Assembly: GCA_964410125.1 (NCBI GenBank)
Contig: CAYPGQ010000009.1
Span: 20,541-84,540, forward strand
Origin: G020348385 sp964410125
GTDB lineage: Bacteria; Acidobacteriota; Aminicenantia; Aminicenantales; Aminicenantaceae
DNA: 64,000 bases
Direction of reading: 5' to 3'
Positions 25,475 to 33,148 of this stretch are shown piece by piece (within the stretch, counting starts at the first letter, position 1; each line of letters starts with the position of its first letter). The notes beneath the pieces are model-generated. The model was not told the origin of the DNA and made no database searches. It was given only the letters and a program-made list of their open reading frames with translations. Position numbers and translations under genes: made by a program.

Positions 25475-26527
25475 ATGGCTTGTTCTAAGACAAAAAGAAA
25501 TGCTGTTGAGATAAGAGAAAATAAGATTGGACAGATGACTCAGGGCCAAAAAAAATGCTCATCCAGGTGGTTTTTTATTATTTTCATGTTGTTGGCTATC
25601 ATAAATGGATCTTTTTCCTTATCCTTTGCCCAGGAAAAAAATAAACAGGAAATAACCTATGACGTAGCCGTTACCGCCATTTCCATCGCTGTGAGCGTTC
25701 AAAATAGGAAAGGAAGGCATATTAGCGACCTCACGGAGGAGGATTTTTTCGTTTACGAGAATAACAAAAAAAGGAATATAACTTATTTCAGCCACAATTT
25801 TGAAGCGCCGTTGAGTCTGACCGTTCTCCTCGATGTAAGCGGCAGCATGGCCCTTCAGGATAAGCTGAGCGAAAGCAAAGATGCCCTCGATTATCTGATG
25901 AAACACCTGCTTGCCGACAGCGATGAGGTCTCATTATTGATATTCGCTGACGGGGATGTGGAGGTTGCCTCAAGTTTTTCCAAAGATAAAACAGATTTTT
26001 TGTCTGTTTTGGAAAGGACCGAAGCATACGGCCAGACTGCCTTAAACGATGCTGTTGGTGTATCCCCGGATTTTGCTAACAAAGGGAACAATGAAAAGCG
26101 GGCTCTTCTTTTGATCACAGATGGAATCGAAAATGACAGCGAATATTCTCCCGAACAGGCTATCGAGGTTGCGCGGAGAGTGGACATCCCGATTTATACA
26201 ATCGGATACAAAATTCCCCTAGACGAACAGTTTTTAAAAAAGTACAAACGATCTAAGGGATTGACGGCTTCTGGTATTGCCCAATCTCTAGAAAGATTTT
26301 CAGAAGCGACCGGCGGAAAGGCCTTTTTTGTCAATAAGGCTTTGGATTTGAAAAACGCTTTGAGATTGATCAAGCAGGAAATGAGTCATCAGTACATCCT
26401 TGGTTACACTTCCTATACAGATCCCAACAATGAGTACCGGAAAATAAAGGTTGTCACGAAAAAAAAGAGCTACAGGGTGCGAACAAGAGAAGGTTATTAC
26501 AGCGGTGAGAAGAAAGATATAAGATAA
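25475..26527 (+). CDS. Exported VWFA-domain protein (Acidobacteria-type)
   Basis: 350 residues. A long N-terminus leads to a hydrophobic span (~33-52, ending SFAQ), either signal peptide or anchor. A beta-domain with VSVQNRKGRHISDLTEEDF precedes the von Willebrand A domain, whose MIDAS is intact (LDVSGSM, then T in GQTALNDAV and D in LITDGIEND). This order matches the VWFA-related family common in Acidobacteria (TIGR03436-like). Such domains bind partner proteins through a metal ion; the partner is unknown. The start is uncertain: the ATG at 25535 would also give a signal peptide, and neither has a strong ribosome site. Confidence 0.8.
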   Translation: MACSKTKRNAVEIRENKIGQMTQGQKKCSSRWFFIIFMLLAIINGSFSLSFAQEKNKQEITYDVAVTAISIAVSVQNRKGRHISDLTEEDFFVYENNKKRNITYFSHNFEAPLSLTVLLDVSGSMALQDKLSESKDALDYLMKHLLADSDEVSLLIFADGDVEVASSFSKDKTDFLSVLERTEAYGQTALNDAVGVSPDFANKGNNEKRALLLITDGIENDSEYSPEQAIEVARRVDIPIYTIGYKIPLDEQFLKKYKRSKGLTASGIAQSLERFSEATGGKAFFVNKALDLKNALRLIKQEMSHQYILGYTSYTDPNNEYRKIKVVTKKKSYRVRTREGYYSGEKKDIR

Positions 26528-26599
26528 TATTTTTTATTCAAAAAGGAAGATAGCTTATGTTATAATAACACTAACGAAAGAAAGGAAAGGGAGGAAATT

Positions 26600-27247
26600 A
26601 TGAACAAAAACAAAATAACCTTTTTCGTTGGAACGATACTGATCATTGGCCTGATAGCTGGTACTGGCTGCGCGACAAAAAAATACGTGATGGGTGAAGT
26701 GGCTACTCTGGATCAGAAAGTCGAAGGGGTGGAAACATCGGTCGAAGAAAATCAGAAAAGGATCAAAGAGCATGATGCGCAGTTGGCTACACTGGGTTCG
26801 TTAATCAAAGAACAAGAATCCGAATTGAGCAATCAAATGTCCGAATTCGACAGCAAACTGAGCGAAGTGAAAAAAGCGGCGGAGGGAAGGCTGATTTTTC
26901 AAGAAGTTCTCAAAAATGATGAGGCGAAATTCAAATTCGACAAATGGGATCTGAGTGATGAAGCAAAAGTCGCATTGGATAAGTTCGTCGAAGTCCTGAT
27001 TGCCCAGGATAAAGGTGTATACTTGGAGATTCAAGGGCACACAGATAACACAGGAGAGGAAGAGTGGAATTTGATTTTGGGAAAAAGAAGAGCAGATGCG
27101 GTGATGGAATACCTGCACAAAAAATACAATATCCCTCTCCACAGGATGGAAGTGATAAGCTACGGAAGTGATGCGCCGGTGGGTGACAATTCCACCCGCG
27201 ATGGAAGAGCGCAGAATCGGCGAGTAATCATCCTCGTGTTTGAATAG
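26600..27247 (+). CDS. OmpA-family peptidoglycan-binding lipoprotein
   Basis: 215 residues; ribosome site GGGAGGA 5 nt before the ATG. Signal peptide with lipobox ending in TGC (IAGTGC, ~residues 19-24). A long coiled coil (~32-95) leads to an OmpA C-terminal domain (~105-215) with the peptidoglycan-binding signature (EIQGHTDNTGEEEWNLILG, NRRVIILV). It likely anchors the outer membrane to the wall, as Pal-type proteins do, with the coiled coil spanning the periplasm. Co-oriented with the VWFA gene and the ABC permease, but gaps of 70-140 bp leave operon membership open. Confidence 0.88.
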   Translation: MNKNKITFFVGTILIIGLIAGTGCATKKYVMGEVATLDQKVEGVETSVEENQKRIKEHDAQLATLGSLIKEQESELSNQMSEFDSKLSEVKKAAEGRLIFQEVLKNDEAKFKFDKWDLSDEAKVALDKFVEVLIAQDKGVYLEIQGHTDNTGEEEWNLILGKRRADAVMEYLHKKYNIPLHRMEVISYGSDAPVGDNSTRDGRAQNRRVIILVFE

Positions 27248-27386
27248 GGGACTGCCAAAAAAGACAATTTGATTTAGATTTTCCTTTTTTTAAATCCGAA
27301 TCTAGAATTTTAAGCCCTACAAGTATATCTCCGCTTTTTTTGCATAAATTTGGGAACTGGTTTATAAAATACCCAGGAGTCTTGGA

Positions 27387-29798
27387 ATGTTCAAAAACTA
27401 TTTGAAGATCGCATACCGAAACTTAGCCAAACACAAATTTTATTCATTGATCAATATTTTTGGGCTCTCTCTAGGAATAGCCAGCTGCATTTTGATCTTT
27501 GCTTACATCGGATATGAACTTTCTTATGATGGTTACCACAAAAACGCGGACAATATCTATCGAGTCGTTTCCAGAAGAACAGTATCGGGACAGACGAGTG
27601 AACTTGCCAGATCGCCAGCACCGGTAGGACCGACAATGGTGGAGGAGCTGCCGGAAGTTAAAAATGCCGTGAGATTCAGTCCAACAGTAAAAAGAGTATT
27701 TGCCTATAAAGACAGGACTTTTTTCGAAGACGGTGTGCTGTATGTTGATCAGTCCATTTTTGACGTTTTTTCATTTGAGATGATCGAAGGTGACTCCAAA
27801 ACGGCTCTGGAAGTCCCGTTCACCATGGTTTTTACCGAAAAAACCGCTAAAAAATACTTTGGCGACGAAAGCCCGATCGGAAAAATCATCAATTGGGACA
27901 ATAAATTCGACTATCGGGTTACAGGAGTTGTGAAAGATCCTCCTCCCAACTCCCATTTCACTTTCAATGCTCTGGCATCGTTTTCAACTTTTATCAAATA
28001 TGATCCCCGCATAGGGTCCTGGAATGGAGGAAGCTTCCAAACCTATTTGCTGATGCAGGACAACACCGATTTCAAGAAATTCGAGCAGAAGATGAAAAGA
28101 TTCCATGAAAAATATCTTGGGCCTGCATTGAAGGAAAGGGGAATTGAACTGGAGGCCTATCTTCAGCCTTTAAAAAGTATTCACCTGCACTCGAATGTTC
28201 AGTATGAATTGGGCGATAACAGCGATATCCGATTGATTTATGCTTTTTGGGCTATTGCCGTTATTGTTCTTTTGATCGCATGTATCAACTTCATGAATCT
28301 CTCGACTGCCCGTTCTGCAGGCCGAGCGAAAGAAGTGGGAATGCGCAAAGTTCTTGGAGCCCAGAGAACAAAGCTCATCGTTCAATTTCTTGGGGAATCA
28401 TTTGTATTTGCGTTATTATCTTTAGTCTTCGCTATCCTTCTGGCACGGCTTTTTTTGCCGTATTTTTCTGGCCTTGCAGGTAAAAATATTTCCTTGAATA
28501 CCTTTGAAATGCCATATGTGTATGCTGTTTTGGTCGCGATCGTGTTATTTGTCGGGTTGGTTGCCGGAAGCTATCCCGCGTTTTTTCTGTCCGCCTTCAA
28601 ACCTATTTCGGCTCTTAGAGGACATGTCCCAGAAGGTTCAAAAAGCTCTTGGTTTCGTTCCATCCTGGTTGTCTTTCAATTTGCTCTCTCCATCATCTTG
28701 ATCATCTGCACCATAATCGTGTTTAATCAGCACAAATACATGCAAAACAAAGACCTCGGTTTTAACAAGCAGAATTTGTTGGCTGTCGCGGTCCAGAATA
28801 ATGAGGTGAGAATCGGATTGGAATCTTTCAAACAGGACTTGCTGAATATCAACGGGATCGAAAACGCTGGGCTTTCATCCATGGTGCCAGGAGAAATGTA
28901 TTTGTTCAACATCGGGACCTACCCTGAAGGATATGCCCGAGATCAGATGATCAGGATGGACAATTTTCTCGTGGATTATGGCTTCCTAGATACCTTTGAG
29001 ATCGTTGTGATCCAAGGGCGGGGATTTTCCAAAGAGATAACGACGGATTTTACAGATGCTGTGATGATCAATGAGACGGCTGCCAAAAACCTTAGTTGGA
29101 ATGACCCTGTAGGGAAAACGATCGAGATCTCTTCGGATGATGGCCTAGTCAGGAAAACAGTCATCGGAGTTTTCAAGGATATCCACCAGAGGTCTTTATA
29201 CTCTGTCGTTGCTCCGACGGTAATCCAATACATCGGTACAGAAGGGGCCATCGAGAACAGAGCGAGGAGGCTGACGTTACGACTGAACACCGACGACATT
29301 TCAGGAATTATGAAAAAAATAGAACAGAAGTGGAAACACACATTTCCGAATCATCCCTATTATTCCTTTTTCCTGGACGAGTTTTTTGACGGTCAACATC
29401 GAGCCGAGGGAAAACTGGGCAGCATTTTCCAGACATTTTCTGTTTTGGCTGTTATCATTGGCTGTCTTGGATTGTTTGGCCTTTCGTCATTTTTAGCCGA
29501 GCAGCGGACCAAGGAAATCGGTATCAGAAAGGTGCTTGGCTCTTCGGTAAGTTCCATCGTGGTTTTGCTTTGCCGGAAATTTTTCTTATTGGTCGGTATT
29601 GCAAATGTGCTTGCCTGGCCAGTCGCCTTTTTGGCGATGACCAAATGGCTGCAGAATTTCCCCTATCCGGTTAAAATTGGAATCAGCACATTTATCTTTA
29701 TGGCAATATTTACCTTTGTCATTGCATTGTTTACAGTTGGGTTTCAATCGGTCAAGGCAGCACGTGCAAATCCCGTCGATTCTCTTAGATATGAGTAG
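27387..29798 (+). CDS. ABC transporter permease, MacB/FtsX family (paralogue 1)
   Basis: 803 residues. Plan: N-terminal span (ALRN-like AYRNLAKHKFYSLINIFG), large periplasmic MacB_PCD domain (~45-280), three spans with the FtsX core (~285-430; FMNLSTARSAGRAKEVGMRK), second periplasmic domain (~450-680) and a second FtsX core (~690-803; EQRTKEIGIRKVLG). Two FtsX domains in one chain suggest it forms a dimer-like unit alone. MacB-type exporters use periplasmic domains and an ATPase to drive mechanotransmission rather than substrate passage. No ATPase gene is nearby. Cargo unknown. Gap of 139 bp to the upstream lipoprotein gene. Confidence 0.88.
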   Translation: MFKNYLKIAYRNLAKHKFYSLINIFGLSLGIASCILIFAYIGYELSYDGYHKNADNIYRVVSRRTVSGQTSELARSPAPVGPTMVEELPEVKNAVRFSPTVKRVFAYKDRTFFEDGVLYVDQSIFDVFSFEMIEGDSKTALEVPFTMVFTEKTAKKYFGDESPIGKIINWDNKFDYRVTGVVKDPPPNSHFTFNALASFSTFIKYDPRIGSWNGGSFQTYLLMQDNTDFKKFEQKMKRFHEKYLGPALKERGIELEAYLQPLKSIHLHSNVQYELGDNSDIRLIYAFWAIAVIVLLIACINFMNLSTARSAGRAKEVGMRKVLGAQRTKLIVQFLGESFVFALLSLVFAILLARLFLPYFSGLAGKNISLNTFEMPYVYAVLVAIVLFVGLVAGSYPAFFLSAFKPISALRGHVPEGSKSSWFRSILVVFQFALSIILIICTIIVFNQHKYMQNKDLGFNKQNLLAVAVQNNEVRIGLESFKQDLLNINGIENAGLSSMVPGEMYLFNIGTYPEGYARDQMIRMDNFLVDYGFLDTFEIVVIQGRGFSKEITTDFTDAVMINETAAKNLSWNDPVGKTIEISSDDGLVRKTVIGVFKDIHQRSLYSVVAPTVIQYIGTEGAIENRARRLTLRLNTDDISGIMKKIEQKWKHTFPNHPYYSFFLDEFFDGQHRAEGKLGSIFQTFSVLAVIIGCLGLFGLSSFLAEQRTKEIGIRKVLGSSVSSIVVLLCRKFFLLVGIANVLAWPVAFLAMTKWLQNFPYPVKIGISTFIFMAIFTFVIALFTVGFQSVKAARANPVDSLRYE

Positions 29799-31916
29799 TC
29801 AACGCAGTGCCTCTTTTATCCGGGTCGGCGTCATCGGGAGCGTAAACACTCTTTTGCCGATTGCATCATAGACCGCGTTGGCGATAACACCCCCCATAGA
29901 AGTAATGGCCGGCTCTCCACATCCTTGAGGGGGCATTTCAGGATTGTCGACGAGGACTGTTTCTATCTTGGGCGTCCAGGAAAAACGGGGAATTTCATAG
30001 GTGTCAAAGTTCTCATCCAATATCCTGCCGTTGGAAAACCGGATTTCTTCTGTAAAACAATAGCCGAGCCCCATGGTGATGCAGCTTTCGATCTGCATCC
30101 TCACGCCTTCCGGGTTGATCACTTCGCCTGTATCCTGGGCGCACACCACACGTTCCACCCGGATTTCACCATTATTCTTGTTCACTTTGACTTCAGCTAT
30201 GGTGGCCAGATAAGTGCCGAGATAATCCGTGCATGCTAGCCCGAAACCCTTCCCGCTGGGAGCTTTGGAAAAGGATTTCCCGAACTTTTCTGCGGCTGCC
30301 GACAAAACCCGTTTCATTCTTTCATCCGTTAAGTTGTGCATTCGGAACTCCAGCGGATTCATCACGGCCTCTTCGGCCATGATGTCGACGTGGGATTCGA
30401 TGGCAAACACGTTGGTGTTGCTGCCCGGACCGCGCCAGGCGCCAACCCCAAAGGGGTGGACACCCCCTCCTCCACTTCTGCCGCCCCAGCCGCCCATGGA
30501 TAGGACTCGGTAGTGAGGGATGTTGTAAAAAGGTTGAGAACTTCTATCACCAGCGAAGTAATTGTGATATTCCCAGAAGACGATTTGATTTGCGCTGTTT
30601 AGGCCAGATTTGATATCGATCACAGCCGCGGGACGGAAGGTGTCAAAAAAGAATTCTTCTTTTCTGGTCCAGGCAACCTGAACCGGTTTTCCGCTCAATT
30701 GGGCCAACCGGGCAGCTTCTGTAATCTGATTCCCCTGGTTTTTTCCGCCAAAACCGCACCCCACAAAAGGCGTGATCACCCGCACTTTTTCCTGGGGGAA
30801 ACTCAGGACCTGCGCGACTTCTGCTTGAGCCCTGAAAGGGGATTGTGTGGAGGCCCAGACCGTAGCTTTATCTCCCTCGATGTTGATCACAGCCGTGTGG
30901 GGTTCGGAGGGAGCATGAGCGACATAATGGTTGTAATAAGCCTTTTCGAATTTTTTTGCTGCAAGACCTCTCCCATCCTCTATGTTTCCTTCCTCAGTCA
31001 CGACATTTCCTTCCGGAGCGGAATCCTTGAGGTGCTGGAATATGGTTTGATTGTCCAATGTGGATCCGGACGGCTCGAATTGGGCTTTTATGAGTCCCAA
31101 AGCTTTTTCCGCTACATCCGGGTGTTTATGCAGAACCGCTATCATATCTTTGTCCTGGATGATCTGGATAGCTTGGATCTTTTTGGCGGCAGATGTATCT
31201 ACACTTTTTAGCGTTGCACCATGTGCCGGGGGCCTCAATATTTTGGCGTGAAGCATATCCGCCGGGTGGATGTCTCCCGTAAACTTGGCTTCTCCGGTCA
31301 CTTTCTGCTCGCTGTCCATACGATCTGTCGGATTTCCCGATACAGCATGTTTGGAGTAATGTTTGATGGGCGGCTTTTTCTCTAAGTGACGTACAATTTT
31401 TTTCCCTTTCGCGAGTTCAGCGTAGGATGCCTTTTTCGTAGAGTCATCATGAGCAAAAATGGACCCATCCTTTGCTGTCAGTTTTTCCTCTGGAATGCCA
31501 AGTTTTTCGGAAGCCAGTTGGATGAGAACGGCTCGTGCTTCGGCTCCGGCTTTCCGCAATGGGGGACCAAAATACTTTGTGCTTCTGGATCCGAATGTTC
31601 CTGTGTCATAGGGGCAGAGATCGGTGTCTCCCATGACCATATCAACGTTGTTCAGGGTCACATCCAGTTCCTCTGCCAGCATCTGAGCGAGTGAAGTGTG
31701 GATGCCCTGTCCCATCTCGATCTTTCCGGTGAAACACGAAACACGGCCATCCTCTCCGATCCGGAGATAGGCATTAAAATCTGCGGGATATCCGCGGCCC
31801 CGTCTTTGTTGGAGGGTAAGCGGATTACCTGCAGCAAAAAAAATGACGATCCCTCCACCCACAAGTTTGAAAAATTCGCGGCGGTCGAGGGTGAAATTGT
31901 ATGTATCATCTTTCAT
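29799..31916 (-). CDS. Molybdopterin-binding hydroxylase large subunit (IorB-like)
   Basis: 705 residues from ATG 31916, which has GAGGAGGG 5 nt upstream and overlaps the previous stop (ATGA); a longer frame is inside the IorA-like gene. The N-terminus has a twin-arginine-type motif (LDRREFFKL). Molybdenum-cofactor family motifs follow: GKIEMGQGIHTSLAQMLAEE, GCGFGGKNQGNQITEAARLA, and the active Glu in PQGCGEPAITS near the C-terminus. It belongs to the xanthine dehydrogenase superfamily, isoquinoline 1-oxidoreductase beta type, and works with the 2Fe-2S subunit upstream. No FAD subunit is present, so electrons probably go to a cytochrome or quinone. Substrate unknown. Confidence 0.88.
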   Translation of the reverse strand: MKDDTYNFTLDRREFFKLVGGGIVIFFAAGNPLTLQQRRGRGYPADFNAYLRIGEDGRVSCFTGKIEMGQGIHTSLAQMLAEELDVTLNNVDMVMGDTDLCPYDTGTFGSRSTKYFGPPLRKAGAEARAVLIQLASEKLGIPEEKLTAKDGSIFAHDDSTKKASYAELAKGKKIVRHLEKKPPIKHYSKHAVSGNPTDRMDSEQKVTGEAKFTGDIHPADMLHAKILRPPAHGATLKSVDTSAAKKIQAIQIIQDKDMIAVLHKHPDVAEKALGLIKAQFEPSGSTLDNQTIFQHLKDSAPEGNVVTEEGNIEDGRGLAAKKFEKAYYNHYVAHAPSEPHTAVINIEGDKATVWASTQSPFRAQAEVAQVLSFPQEKVRVITPFVGCGFGGKNQGNQITEAARLAQLSGKPVQVAWTRKEEFFFDTFRPAAVIDIKSGLNSANQIVFWEYHNYFAGDRSSQPFYNIPHYRVLSMGGWGGRSGGGGVHPFGVGAWRGPGSNTNVFAIESHVDIMAEEAVMNPLEFRMHNLTDERMKRVLSAAAEKFGKSFSKAPSGKGFGLACTDYLGTYLATIAEVKVNKNNGEIRVERVVCAQDTGEVINPEGVRMQIESCITMGLGYCFTEEIRFSNGRILDENFDTYEIPRFSWTPKIETVLVDNPEMPPQGCGEPAITSMGGVIANAVYDAIGKRVFTLPMTPTRIKEALR

Positions 31917-32392
31917 GATGTCCCTCCTCTCATAGTCCGGGCCGCTGTTTGAATGGCTTGGATGATCCGGTTGTAGCTTCCGCACCGGCAAAGGTTTCCT
32001 TCCATTGCGTCGACGATATTCTCGGTAGATGGTTCGGGATTTTTTAAAAGCATGGAGTAGGCTCTAAGGATCATTCCCGGTGTGCAATAACCGCATTGTA
32101 GGGCATTGTGTTGCATAAAAGCTGTCTGTAAAGGATGAAGTTTGCCGTTTTTCTTGAGTCCTTCGATTGTCAAGACTTCTTTTCCCTCCACTCCCTCCAG
32201 AGGAAATTGGCAAGACAGGACCGGCTCGTTATTGACCAGTACGGTGCAGGCTCCGCAGAATCCCTCGCCGCAACTGTATTTTGTTCCGGTTAACTCAAGA
32301 TCGGAACGCAGAACCCATAAAAGCATCCGGTCCGGGGATGAAGTCACGTTGATCGTTTTCCCGTTGAGCCTAAATCGAATATTTTTTTCCAT
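31913..32392 (-). CDS. 2Fe-2S subunit of molybdenum hydroxylase (IorA/CoxS-like)
   Basis: 159 residues. Plant-type 2Fe-2S site (SCGEGFCGACTV...C) in the N-terminal half and the helical second 2Fe-2S site (QCGYCTPGM ... NLCRCGSY) in the C-terminal half, the full set expected. It passes electrons from the molybdenum site of the partner gene, whose start it overlaps by 4 nt. The first Met is followed by the typical beta-strand (IRFRLNGK). Cytoplasmic assembly, possibly co-exported with the Tat-type large subunit. Confidence 0.92.
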   Translation of the reverse strand: MEKNIRFRLNGKTINVTSSPDRMLLWVLRSDLELTGTKYSCGEGFCGACTVLVNNEPVLSCQFPLEGVEGKEVLTIEGLKKNGKLHPLQTAFMQHNALQCGYCTPGMILRAYSMLLKNPEPSTENIVDAMEGNLCRCGSYNRIIQAIQTAARTMRGGTS

Positions 32393-32530
32393 TGGGACTC
32401 CCCATATTTGAAAGGGCTTTATTACTTAACCTTAAATTACCACAGGTCCTTTTCTCTGTCAAAAAAATCTGCACTTAAGCGGAGGATATGCCTAACGGGA
32501 CACAGGGAAAATTATGGGGATTAAAATGGC

Positions 32531-32990
32531 TTAGGAGTTGAGGGCGAGATCAAATCCCGTAAGTTTGAAGACTACAGCATATTTGCTCATTGGTTGGCCT
32601 GAGCTGAGTTTTGGCGGTTGAATCGTCAGCGTTTGATCGTCATTGATCCTGTATGTCACATTTTCCGGATTGCCCACCAGTCGGCCTTGAACATCGGTAC
32701 GAAGTCATGATAGCCGAACTCTGCGGGATCTCCGTAGGCTTGCACATGGTGTTGATATACCGTGCTGCCTTTTCTGTGCATGTTGCGGGGATACCACTCG
32801 CTCCCGAATGACGGTACCGAATAGATTCCCCAGTGGAAGTAGATGCCCAGTTTGGCATCCTGGAACCACTCGGGTGCTTCGTTATGTTTATACAGTGACT
32901 CCCACTCCGCGATATACTTAGGTTCTTGGTCGGTTGATAACGCTTCTGATCATTTTTCGACGCATAAACATTGGGATGAGAAAAATCCAG
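32531..32990 (-). pseudogene. Alpha-L-fucosidase (GH29) remnant with internal deletion
   Basis: The minus strand encodes an N-terminal fucosidase piece (AKLGIYFHWGIYSVPSFGSE, then WYPRNM and FGYHDFVPMFKADWW), after which the frame shifts directly into a C-terminal piece (NPENVTYRINDDQTLTIQPP, ending FKLTGFDLALNS and a stop at 32531-32533). The whole catalytic barrel between them is missing, and a stop interrupts the first piece just after the join (ATG TGA). The gene is dead. The rest of the gap from 32393 to 33148 shows no further confident gene; a short frame at 33055-33165 (ending AEKGLADIE) could be another fragment. Confidence 0.75.
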
Positions 32991-33148
32991 CTCCCTGTAA
33001 AAGCCACAAATTCAGTCAATCCCGAGAAGGAGAAGATTCTGACGATTTCTATTCGATATCAGCCAAGCCTTTTTCAGCAAAAAATTTGCCGAGTTGAATG
33101 TTGGGATCGGACTGCAGAATATTGTTGAATGCCGTCGTTTTGAGTGAT

